Made by a program: the position numbers and the translations under genes. From contig NC_019904.1 of assembly GCF_000325705.1 (NCBI RefSeq), positions 4,280,001 through 4,344,000 of the forward strand: a stretch of DNA of 64,000 nt, in the 5' to 3' direction. Origin of the DNA: Echinicola vietnamensis DSM 17526 (GTDB lineage: Bacteria; Bacteroidota; Bacteroidia; Cytophagales; Cyclobacteriaceae). Under the pieces are notes generated by a model. The model was given only the letters and a program-made list of their open reading frames with translations, did not search any database and was not told the origin of the DNA. This document shows positions 8,489 through 16,353 of the stretch, in pieces; the first letter of the stretch is position 1, and every line of letters begins with the position of its first letter.

Positions 8489-9790
8489 ATGAAGAAATTT
8501 AATTTAACCATATATTTCCTTTTGCTGCTGTTATTTCCTGTGTGCAGCTATGGACAGATCGAGGGAGAAGTATTAAAACCGCAAAACGGAAAATTTTTAC
8601 TTAAGGGCGGCACTGTGGTCACCGTTACGAACGGTATCATGGAAAACACCAGTGTTTTACTGGAAGATGGAAAGATCAAAGCCATTGGTACGGGAATAGA
8701 TGCGGGAGATGCCACCGTTATCGATTGCACTGATCACTATGTGTATCCAGGAATGATTGATAGCGGGACACGATTGGGCTTGGTAGAAGTAGGTTCCTTG
8801 GCCGAAACCCAAGATTATGCTGAAATTGGCAATGTCACTCCGAATATGCAAGCCTTAACGGCCATCAATCCTAATTCAGTAGCCATTCCTGTTACGCGGG
8901 TAAGTGGCGTCACCACCGCCCTTTCTGTACCTTCCGGTGGACTGTTTCCTGGGACGGCCGCCTTGATCAACCTAAATGGCTATACGCCCGATCAAATGTA
9001 TACTGGATTCAAAGGGATTCCGATGAATTTCCCTACTTCTGCCAGAAGAGGACGGTGGGATCGTCGATCCGACGAAGAAATTGAAAAAGATGCCAGGGAA
9101 GCCCTGAAGAACATCAACGAGATTTGGGAAAGGGCCACCACTTACATGAAACTCGAAGATGCGGATGCTTCTTTGACCTATTATCCAGAAATGGAACAAT
9201 TGGCCAAAGCGGTGCGAGGAGATTTGCCGTTATTGATTGAAGTCAATAAAGCAGAAGATATCCTGAAAGCCCTTGAATGGATCAAAGAAAAAGAAGTCAA
9301 AAAAGCAGTGTTGACGGGTGTATCAGAAGGATTCAGAGTGGCCGAAAAGATTGCTGATGCTGGAATCGCGGTGATTACAGGACCGGTATTGGCATTACCT
9401 TCCCGGTCTTCTGACCGCTATGATGCAGCTTACAGCAACCCCGGTAAAATGCACAAAGCCGGTGTAAAAGTAGCCATCAGGACATCTGACACCGAAAATG
9501 TACGGAATCTGCCCTTCAATGCAGGTTTTGCAGCAGCCTATGGCATGGGCAAGGAAGAAGCTTTAAAGGCCATTACAATAGTACCAGCTGAAATTTTCGG
9601 AGTAGATGACCACCTTGGAAGCATCGAAGAAGGAAAAAGTGCGACGGTATTTGTAGCGGACGGAGATCCTTTCGAAACCAAAACCCAGATCAAGCATGTC
9701 TTTATCGATGGATACAAAATTCCAATGACAAGTAGGCATATACGGCTTTATCAGGAATTTTTGGAAAGAAACCCAGGCTTAGAAAAATAA
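8489..9790 (+). CDS. Exported amidohydrolase-like protein, metal ligands lost
   Basis: A 433-residue exported protein with a signal peptide (cleavage near CSYGQ). It has the ordered landmarks of the amidohydrolase fold: KGGTVVTVTNG near the N-terminus, the first barrel strand YPGMIDSGTRLG, and the closing GSIEEGKSATVFVADGDPF. As in the first gene of this operon, the HxH pair is replaced (IDSGTRLG), so the ordinary binuclear metal centre cannot form. It lies 35 nt after the intact paralogue and is followed by a strong terminator, which closes the three-gene unit. It may be a non-catalytic partner or use an atypical chemistry. Confidence 0.82.
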   Translation: MKKFNLTIYFLLLLLFPVCSYGQIEGEVLKPQNGKFLLKGGTVVTVTNGIMENTSVLLEDGKIKAIGTGIDAGDATVIDCTDHYVYPGMIDSGTRLGLVEVGSLAETQDYAEIGNVTPNMQALTAINPNSVAIPVTRVSGVTTALSVPSGGLFPGTAALINLNGYTPDQMYTGFKGIPMNFPTSARRGRWDRRSDEEIEKDAREALKNINEIWERATTYMKLEDADASLTYYPEMEQLAKAVRGDLPLLIEVNKAEDILKALEWIKEKEVKKAVLTGVSEGFRVAEKIADAGIAVITGPVLALPSRSSDRYDAAYSNPGKMHKAGVKVAIRTSDTENVRNLPFNAGFAAAYGMGKEEALKAITIVPAEIFGVDDHLGSIEEGKSATVFVADGDPFETKTQIKHVFIDGYKIPMTSRHIRLYQEFLERNPGLEK

Positions 9791-9794
9791 ACAG

Positions 9795-9830
9795 AATCCC
9801 CGGTGAACTTTCCGGGGATTTGTTTTATTT
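9795..9830 (+). terminator. Rho-independent terminator of the amidohydrolase operon
   Basis: A perfect 9-bp stem (AATCCCCGG at 9795-9803 with CCGGGGATT at 9812-9820), an 8-nt loop, then TGTTTTATTT. It begins 5 nt after the stop of the third amidohydrolase gene. Confidence 0.92.
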
Positions 9831-9859
9831 AGTAATTGAAACAACAACGTTTAGCAAGG

Positions 9860-11035
9860 ATGAAATACATCAATACATTGAGGATATCCGGGTTTCTATT
9901 GCTTATCGGTCTAATGGTAGGTTGCCAGCCTGGCGAAGATAAAACGACGGATGTATCACCACTCATCAATCAAATCAAGGAAGGTTTTGCACCAGACAAG
10001 CGCGTTGCGCTGTTTGATATTGAATATGAGCAAGACACCCTGAAAGGGCAAACCAATTTGCCAGATGCGTTGGATGAATTGACCAAAAAGATGGACAGTG
10101 CCGGTATTTCTTATACCAATTCCGTCCAACTCCTTCCTGAAGCTTCACTTGAAGGCAAGACCTACGGTGTGGTAACCATCTCGGTAGCCAATATCAGAAG
10201 TGCTCCCAAACATTCTGCTGAATTGGCTACTCAAGCTACCATGGGCACTCCCCTAAATGTGCTGAAAAAAGACGGCAGTTGGTACCTGGTACAGACACCA
10301 GACCAGTATATCTCTTGGGTGGATGCTGCAGGAATCGAAGTGATGGACAAAAAGGCATTTGACCAATGGGAAAACAGTCCGAAGGTGGTTTTTACGGGAC
10401 TTCTGGGATATGTTTATGAAAGTGAGGATAAATCCATGATGGTTTCTGATTTGACTGCTGGCAACTTATTACGACAGGTGGCAGAAGATCAAAACCATTA
10501 TCAAGTGGCTTTGCCGGATGGTCGACAAGGTTTTTTGGATAAGAATTTGGCCATGCCGTTTGACGAATGGATCACCAGCCGTTCCCTTAGTGACCAGAAC
10601 TTGATCAGTACTGCCAAGAATATGATGGGAGTCCCTTACCTCTGGGGAGGAACATCCATCAAAGGGGTGGATTGTAGCGGATTTACCAAGACCGTTTATT
10701 TTCTTAATGGCCAAGTGATCCCAAGAGATGCTTCGCAGCAAGTTCATGAAGGTGAGTTGGTGGATACGGAGAAAAACTGGGATAAATTGGAAGTGGGTGA
10801 TTTGCTCTTTTTCGGAAGAAAAGCCACTGGAGATCGGCCAGAGCGGATTGTTCATGTTGGCATGTGGATAGGAAATGATTCGTTTATCCATTCCAGAGGA
10901 AGGGTGCGCATCAGTAGTTTCGATCCTGACAGCCCCAATTATGATGAATATGAGTTGGGGCGGTACCTGAGAACTAAACGCATCCGACAAGTGCCCAGTG
11001 AACATATCATAGAAGTATCCAAAGCGATGAATTAA
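9860..11035 (+). CDS. NlpC/P60 family lipoprotein, probable murein peptide endopeptidase
   Basis: A 391-residue lipoprotein. The frame extends upstream to a TTG at 9836, but the ATG at 9860 gives a normal lipoprotein signal with lipobox LMVGC (Cys22). Middle regions (about 100-235) contain two SH3-like modules, including VANIRSAPKHSAELA. The C-terminal domain is NlpC/P60 with catalytic Cys272 in VDCSGF, His332 in VHVGMW and a third polar position near His344. This layout matches gamma-D-glutamyl-diamino acid endopeptidases of the YkfC type, which cut cell-wall peptides. It follows the amidohydrolase operon after a terminator, so it probably has its own promoter. Cell-wall peptide recycling is a reasonable theme for the neighbourhood but is not proven. 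Confidence 0.9.
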   Translation: MKYINTLRISGFLLLIGLMVGCQPGEDKTTDVSPLINQIKEGFAPDKRVALFDIEYEQDTLKGQTNLPDALDELTKKMDSAGISYTNSVQLLPEASLEGKTYGVVTISVANIRSAPKHSAELATQATMGTPLNVLKKDGSWYLVQTPDQYISWVDAAGIEVMDKKAFDQWENSPKVVFTGLLGYVYESEDKSMMVSDLTAGNLLRQVAEDQNHYQVALPDGRQGFLDKNLAMPFDEWITSRSLSDQNLISTAKNMMGVPYLWGGTSIKGVDCSGFTKTVYFLNGQVIPRDASQQVHEGELVDTEKNWDKLEVGDLLFFGRKATGDRPERIVHVGMWIGNDSFIHSRGRVRISSFDPDSPNYDEYELGRYLRTKRIRQVPSEHIIEVSKAMN

Positions 11036-11138
11036 GTTACGCTAGCAATAAATAAATGCTGGGTACGTTAAAGTATTATTACCGGTCGGTAAAGAAATCG
11101 TTGCTTATCTTATTTAACTAAAAGGTTGAATAAGCTTT

Positions 11139-11176
11139 GCCCTCTTCCATCTTTTGGGAGAGGGCTTTTGCTTTTT
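11139..11176 (+). terminator. Rho-independent terminator downstream of NlpC/P60 gene
   Basis: GCCCTCTTCC (11139-11148) pairs with GGGAGAGGGC (11156-11165) with one G-T wobble, followed by TTTTGCTTTTT. It is about 100 nt after the NlpC/P60 stop. Confidence 0.85.
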
Positions 11177-11259
11177 ATGCAATACCGTTTTATGGGTCAA
11201 GGGGAAAATTGAGAACAAGCCCATTTAGATGGCTAACCATTTCTTTCCATAATACGGAT

Positions 11260-11306
11260 ATTCACTCGCCTAGTCCGTATTTGAAATGCGGACTAGGCGA
11301 GTGAAT
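11260..11306. repeat. Long perfect-type inverted repeat (21-bp arms)
   Basis: Arms at 11260-11280 and 11286-11306 pair over 21 positions with one G-T wobble around a 5-nt TTGAA loop; the core arm includes CACTCGCCTAGTCCG. It has no T-tract on either strand, so it is not an ordinary terminator. It lies between convergent genes, just after a separate terminator. Confidence 0.85.
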
Positions 11307-11406
11307 GCCCTATTAATATGGACTGACCCAAAAGTTGGAGACAGCCAGTTTGCTTAATGTTAAATCACGGATAAACCCGCATTACGCACTAGCCTATCTA
11401 TTTCAA

Positions 11407-12564
11407 TTACTTTCCGCCACTGTAAAGCTCAAATTTCAATAAGCGGCAATCGATGGTTCCATTAAAGAATTCTATTTTTCTGCTGGGCCGTAAGCCAATT
11501 CTTTTGCCAAGCTTAAGGTTTCCGGTAAAGATATACCCCGTGTAGCCGGGACACTGTTGCTTCATAAAATCACCTATTCGTTTATAGGTGTTGACCAATT
11601 CTTCCTCCTCTCCTAGCCTTTCACCGTACTCCGGGTTAAAGAAAACTACACCGTTTTCGGGTTCAGGAACGGTGGTTTCTGCAAAATCCACCACTTCAAA
11701 GGTGATGTGATCCGACACATTGGCCACTTTGGCATTTTCCTCGGCAGCATATATCGCCCTTTCACTGATATCAGAGGCCACAAATGCTACTGAAATATTA
11801 TCATTTATTTTGCCTTTTAATTGCTCCTTAAGCAAGAGATAATTTTCTTCTTGATAGCCTTTGATGTGCATAAAGGAATAGTGATCCCTAAACAGTCCCG
11901 GAAAGCGATTAGTCGCCATCAAAGCGGCTTCAATTACCAATGTACCGGCACCACACATTGGATTGACAAATGGCCCTTTTCGGTCCCATTCACTGGCCAA
12001 AATGGTCGCTGCAGCCAGGTTTTCTACCATTGGCGCCATCCAAGGCAGTTTCCGATAGCCCCTTTTAGAGAGGGTTTCCCCAGAAGTATTGATGAACATG
12101 GAGGCCTGCTTTTCTCTCCAATAAAGCTGAAAGACCGCTCCATTGAAATCCGCACCGGTATCTGGTCTTTTGCCGGTATGCTCCCGGAAACGATCCACTA
12201 TGGCGTCCTTGACTTTTACATTTACGAAAAGTGGATTGTTGACACTTTCATTTTCTACATGACTGACCACCGAAAAATAAGTGTCATTTTCTATGTATTC
12301 TTCCCAAGGGATATTCTTCACCCGACGATAGATGTCTCGGGCATGGTGCAGGTAAAAAGACTTGATTTCAAAAAGCACATGACTGGCCACTCGCAGGTGC
12401 ATATTGAGGTATATGCATTCATTCATGCTGGCATTTACCTCAATACTGGTGCGATCCACCTTTACCGGTTTAAATCCATGCTCGATCAACTCTTGCTCTA
12501 GATATGGTGCAAATCGATCCTTACAGGTAACAATTACCCTCCCCTTTTGGTCAAAATTATTCAT
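11407..12564 (-). CDS. THUMP-domain class I SAM-dependent RNA methyltransferase (RlmL-like)
   Basis: 385 residues. The N-terminal ferredoxin-like/THUMP region spans about 1-160 and is followed by a Rossmann methyltransferase domain with NPMCGAGT (201-208) as the SAM-binding loop, ASDISERAI as motif II, and NPEYGERLG (310-318) as the catalytic motif. N6/N2-base methyltransferases have NPPY at this position; here the second proline is glutamate, as in the guanine-N2 RlmL/RlmK-type branch. It most likely modifies 23S rRNA guanine; the exact site cannot be read from sequence. It is the last gene of a leftward run, 90 nt after the DUF1080 gene. Confidence 0.88.
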   Translation of the reverse strand: MNNFDQKGRVIVTCKDRFAPYLEQELIEHGFKPVKVDRTSIEVNASMNECIYLNMHLRVASHVLFEIKSFYLHHARDIYRRVKNIPWEEYIENDTYFSVVSHVENESVNNPLFVNVKVKDAIVDRFREHTGKRPDTGADFNGAVFQLYWREKQASMFINTSGETLSKRGYRKLPWMAPMVENLAAATILASEWDRKGPFVNPMCGAGTLVIEAALMATNRFPGLFRDHYSFMHIKGYQEENYLLLKEQLKGKINDNISVAFVASDISERAIYAAEENAKVANVSDHITFEVVDFAETTVPEPENGVVFFNPEYGERLGEEEELVNTYKRIGDFMKQQCPGYTGYIFTGNLKLGKRIGLRPSRKIEFFNGTIDCRLLKFELYSGGK

Positions 12565-12654
12565 GGCACAAAAGTAACTTTTTTGATGGAGTTTTTAACC
12601 AATAATTACGGATATCACCTTGTCACACGTAAGGGTTATGGGCATAGCCAAAGA

Positions 12655-13434
12655 TTAAAAGTCAGTGGAGGCATCAGGAATGTCAAGTGATTTAATCCAA
12701 ATGTTACGATACAGCACATCATGGCCTTCGGCTTGAAGTTTGATCCCGCCAGGCCGGTCAGTAATGCCCTTCCCACCGTCATTGCCACCATCCAAACCCG
12801 AATTTGGGCCACCCCAAACTTGCTGAATGAATTCATCGGCATGTACTTTTACACCGTTAAAGTACATGGTCATCAAGGCTTTTTCGACAAGTGCTCCAGA
12901 TTCATTAAACCGAGCTGCCCGAAAGACAATATCATATGCATTCCACTTGCCCAAGCCTTGATAGAGCTGGTACGGAGCTGCTTTTTCATTGATAATGGCC
13001 GCCATGCCATGGCTGGTCGAGTCTCCATCCAGCACTTGGATTTCATAGCGGTTTTGGAGGTATACACCACTGTTTCCACCTTCATGTTCAATCAGAAACT
13101 CAATGTGCAGCCTAAAATCCTTAAACTTCTCCTTGGTGACAATGTCCGCTGCACCATATTTTCCATTGGCTGCTGCTAAATCATTGGTGTTAAGCGCGGT
13201 ACCGTCCGAAACAGGATCCTTAACGATTTTCCACTTGATTGGGGGAACGGCCGATAACCTTGGGCCCTCCCAATATTCCCATTTTTCGTCTAACATCTCC
13301 CTACTCCCGTCAAATAGCCACTGGGCATCGACGGGTTTTTCTATTCCAACTCCGACCGATTGACCGTAAGTCAATGGGCACAAAAAAGGAAGTATAAGAC
13401 AAACAAACAAAGATAAAATCGTACGATGGTTCAT
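12655..13434 (-). CDS. Exported DUF1080 protein (3-keto-disaccharide hydrolase family)
   Basis: 259 residues with a signal peptide (cleavage near TYGQS). The domain is a jelly-roll with the family hallmarks WLFDGSREML, a HIEFLIEHEGGNSGVYLQNRYE-like central strand pair (NSGVYLQNRYEIQVLD) and a C-terminal GGIKLQAEGHDVLYRNIWIK. Members of this family (PF06439) bind or hydrolyse 3-keto-glycosides in the periplasm. It sits 37 nt downstream of the DUF4127 gene and is probably co-transcribed with it. A second, double-domain member occurs at 34134-35519. Confidence 0.9.
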   Translation of the reverse strand: MNHRTILSLFVCLILPFLCPLTYGQSVGVGIEKPVDAQWLFDGSREMLDEKWEYWEGPRLSAVPPIKWKIVKDPVSDGTALNTNDLAAANGKYGAADIVTKEKFKDFRLHIEFLIEHEGGNSGVYLQNRYEIQVLDGDSTSHGMAAIINEKAAPYQLYQGLGKWNAYDIVFRAARFNESGALVEKALMTMYFNGVKVHADEFIQQVWGGPNSGLDGGNDGGKGITDRPGGIKLQAEGHDVLYRNIWIKSLDIPDASTDF

Positions 13435-13471
13435 CAGGAAACGGTTTTAGTGGATAGTAGGAATAAGGTAT

Positions 13472-15046
13472 TCATAATTCTTGGGAAACTGCTGTTTTGC
13501 TGGATTTTTTGTTCAAATCAAAGTCAATCAACGCCTCAAAGGCCCTTCTCCAGGGCAATTCAATGTTCAAATCATGCACTTCAACTTTACCAGCAAAATT
13601 ACACCGGATGATGTTCTCCACACTGGGATGTAACCTGTCCAAGGCCATATTTTTCGCTATGGCCAATTTTTCATCCGACAATAGGCTTGCATTGGTATGT
13701 CCATCACCGAAGTAGGTTTTATAGTCGGCTCTCACCGTATTATTGTAGACATAATCATTTATGACACGATGAATGGTAAACCAATACTGTGGCAAATATG
13801 TCCCATTGGAGCCTTCATTACGGGAGAGTGAGGCTTGACGTGCATGGTATAGCATGCCTTGGGGCAATGCTGTTCCCAGCGTATTGCCAGCCGTATTCCA
13901 TGACGCATAACCATAGAGCTTGGATAAATGACCCTGTGCGATCAGTCCTTCGGTGAAAGTTTTTGCTCCACCTTGGACGTTTCCCACTGGATCAATGTCT
14001 GATATGATTACCTTTTGTCCCCTTTCAAGGGCTTGGTTAATTTTGCGCAGAAAGCGGACGGTTTCTTTTGGATTGTTTCTGGAAGTGTACACAAACCAAT
14101 CGAGTGTTAAAGGGGAACTTTCTTCCACAAAGGTTCCGCCAGCACACGTGATCATTTGGAGGATGGTTTCACTCAGCACTTGGTCCTCAAAGGGCATTAC
14201 TTGATTTTTGGCTTTTTTTGAGGAATAATGAATGCTGACGACAGGTATTAAGCCCTGTTTGTTATTGACCAACCTACTGAGTAATAGCATAGCGACTTCA
14301 TCAGTCCCTGCCTGGATGGCTATTTTATCCTTTAGGCCGGACGTAGCCACTTTTCTGGCCAAGGACTCCCTCTCTGATACATGAAGGCCCGCTGGCTTTG
14401 CATCATCTTGGGAAAGAACGAGGAAATCTATATATCCCGCTTTCACCCAATCGATCATAGTACTGTTTATCAAATGATTACGACTTCGTGCAGCTTTATA
14501 ATCTTGAATTGCCTTTTCAGGTATTTGTTGCTGTAACGCCTCCTTTTCAGGGGAAGGTTGAGTAGCTGCCCACGCGGCCAGTTTCTCCCGGTAGTCATCG
14601 TTTGTCCCATCTGCTGTAGGTGCCAAACGCATAATCACGCTTTGCATGAACACCGGTACGGCTGGGTAATTTTCCTTAAACTGTTTCACCAGTGCCAATC
14701 GATCCAATGCTTTTGAAGGACTTACAGCGTATTTTCGGCTCGCAACCAAGCCTCCATAGGCCAGCATATCTGCCACAATGATCACCCCGTCTACGGTTTT
14801 CAAAGGTTGTTCATTTATCCAGCCCATGATCGCATCCGTATCTCCTGCGGTTTCCAGATTGCCGAGCATTGATGCTGGTGGCGTGATGATCTCCAAGTCC
14901 GCAATTTGGCCCATTCTCACCGGAAATTGTAAACAGGGCGGGCGATTGTCTAAGGGAATGAGCAGCACCCTGTCTTTGGCTGAAAGCTCCAAAACATTAC
15001 TAATAAGCACTGAAAACAGCAAGGCAAACACACGGATGATTTTCAT
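13472..15046 (-). CDS. Exported DUF4127 family protein
   Basis: About 524 residues. The open frame reaches back to 15091, but the ATG at 15046 begins a typical signal peptide (MKIIRVFALLF, cleavage near LSAKD) and avoids overlap with the upstream terminator hairpin. The mature protein begins RVLLIPLDNRPP, the conserved opening of DUF4127 proteins, followed by GQIADLEIITPP and the central VLSQDDAKPAG. The biochemical function of this family is not established. Its pairing with a DUF1080 gene suggests an extracytoplasmic carbohydrate-related role, but this is inference only. Confidence 0.85.
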   Translation of the reverse strand: MKIIRVFALLFSVLISNVLELSAKDRVLLIPLDNRPPCLQFPVRMGQIADLEIITPPASMLGNLETAGDTDAIMGWINEQPLKTVDGVIIVADMLAYGGLVASRKYAVSPSKALDRLALVKQFKENYPAVPVFMQSVIMRLAPTADGTNDDYREKLAAWAATQPSPEKEALQQQIPEKAIQDYKAARSRNHLINSTMIDWVKAGYIDFLVLSQDDAKPAGLHVSERESLARKVATSGLKDKIAIQAGTDEVAMLLLSRLVNNKQGLIPVVSIHYSSKKAKNQVMPFEDQVLSETILQMITCAGGTFVEESSPLTLDWFVYTSRNNPKETVRFLRKINQALERGQKVIISDIDPVGNVQGGAKTFTEGLIAQGHLSKLYGYASWNTAGNTLGTALPQGMLYHARQASLSRNEGSNGTYLPQYWFTIHRVINDYVYNNTVRADYKTYFGDGHTNASLLSDEKLAIAKNMALDRLHPSVENIIRCNFAGKVEVHDLNIELPWRRAFEALIDFDLNKKSSKTAVSQEL

Positions 15047-15081
15047 ATCGGCTGATGAAACAGTTTTTCCTCCAAAATAAA

Positions 15082-15114
15082 GAAAAGCCACTAATTATAA
15101 AACAGTGGCTTTTC
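15082..15114 (-). terminator. Rho-independent terminator of the metal efflux operon
   Basis: GAAAAGCCACT (15082-15092) pairs with AGTGGCTTTTC (15104-15114) over 11 bp. On the minus strand it is followed by TTTATTTTGG and begins 25 nt after the stop of the adaptor gene. Confidence 0.88.
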
Positions 15115-15138
15115 CAAGTGTACAATTGCTTTAGGAAA

Positions 15139-16353
15139 TCAATGGTGGTGTCCACCTTCCCCTTTTTGCATCTCGGCTTGCAGGTAGTAGGCTTTATTCA
15201 AGACAAAGATTTTCTTGGAATCCTCTTTGTTCATAAACCTGAGCGAAACCCACCCATCTTCTTGACTAACAACTATGACTTCGGTTTTTTCAAATTGCCA
15301 AGCATCTTGATGTTTCTTGGCAGAAAAGAGAAAATTCCGCTCATTATCGCTTACAACAGCCTCCTCTGGAACGGCATATTGGCTGGTTTCATCGGTAATT
15401 ACTTGGCCTCTTACATACATGCCCGGAATCAAAAGCCCCTTTTTATTTTCGATTTCAGCGTGAATATGAACCGCTTTTGGCTTGGATTCAAAGGATTTGC
15501 CGACAGCATAAACCTTGGCGATCAGCTCCTCATCTGGCAAGGTTTCTACTGTAAAACGCACTTTTTGACCTTCTTTTACCTTGCTCACATCTTTTTCAAA
15601 AACCATTAGATCTGCATGAATATGATGGATATTGACCACCTCAAACATCTCGTATTCCGGTCCTACATACTGTCCCGTTTTGACATGAACTTCCTTAATA
15701 TATCCCGAAATGGGACTTTTGACCGGAATACGATCAATGATCTTTCCCTCCCGGATGGTGGCGGGATCCAGGTCAAGTAACCTTAGTTGACTTTCCTGGC
15801 CACTCACCGAAGCACGTAAAGTGGCAAGTTCCGTCGCCGTTTTTTGCATGTCCCTTCCGGCGCCCACTTCGGCTTCATAAAGGGTATTTTGACGCTCAAA
15901 TTCCTTTTGAAGGTATTCCACCTGATGCCAGCTTTGGGCATATTCCGATTGGATTTTGATCAATTCAGGGTGAGAAAGGTAAGCCAAGACCTGACCTTTT
16001 TGCACCTTGTCCCCTTCAATGATGCGTATATCCATTACATTGGCACCAATATATGCCGTCACAGCTGCTTCATTTTGCGGGGGAACTTCCAGGACCCCGT
16101 TTACTTCCACCAGTTGTGTCATGTTACGTTTCTGAACGGTATCCATGGTGAGCTCCAATGCCGTTACTTGGTGATCCGTTAGGTGTACTTCTGCTTCGTG
16201 CGGATCTTCTTCGTTCCCATGAGGTGCAGCCTTTTTGTTATCATTACAGGCGGATAAGGGAAGCAGGGCCATCATGGCCAAAAAGACCATCCCTCGAATC
16301 CATTTTCCTTTGTTTAGGTAGTCGTTTATATGAATTATGCGCTTAGTACTCAT
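15139..16353 (-). CDS. czcB: RND efflux periplasmic adaptor subunit, heavy-metal type
   Basis: A 404-residue membrane fusion protein with a lipoprotein signal (LPLSAC lipobox at about residue 36). Domains run barrel-sandwich/lipoyl half, coiled-coil hairpin at about 145-205 (SYAQSWHQVEYLQKEFERQ), second lipoyl half with IPVKSPISGYI, and a C-terminal beta-barrel/membrane-proximal part. His-rich patches flank it: HGNEEDPHEAEVH near the N-terminus and EGGHHH at the extreme C-terminus, fitting a metal-handling CusB/CzcB protein. The start codon overlaps the end of the pump gene by 11 nt (ATGAGTACTAA), so the two are coupled. It bridges the inner-membrane pump and the outer membrane factor. Confidence 0.9.
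   Translation of the reverse strand: MSTKRIIHINDYLNKGKWIRGMVFLAMMALLPLSACNDNKKAAPHGNEEDPHEAEVHLTDHQVTALELTMDTVQKRNMTQLVEVNGVLEVPPQNEAAVTAYIGANVMDIRIIEGDKVQKGQVLAYLSHPELIKIQSEYAQSWHQVEYLQKEFERQNTLYEAEVGAGRDMQKTATELATLRASVSGQESQLRLLDLDPATIREGKIIDRIPVKSPISGYIKEVHVKTGQYVGPEYEMFEVVNIHHIHADLMVFEKDVSKVKEGQKVRFTVETLPDEELIAKVYAVGKSFESKPKAVHIHAEIENKKGLLIPGMYVRGQVITDETSQYAVPEEAVVSDNERNFLFSAKKHQDAWQFEKTEVIVVSQEDGWVSLRFMNKEDSKKIFVLNKAYYLQAEMQKGEGGHHH

Noticed and set aside
10469..11005. Leftward open frame of 178 codons within the NlpC/P60 gene
   Set aside because: It lies entirely opposite the catalytic domain coding sequence; a shadow frame.
11260..11306. Rho-independent terminator
   Set aside because: The stem is strong but lacks a T-tract on either strand, and a regular terminator already lies at 11139-11176.
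11821..12501. Rightward open frame of 226 codons inside the RNA methyltransferase gene
   Set aside because: Antisense to a gene with clear SAM and NPEY motifs; the translation has no domain and an unusual composition.
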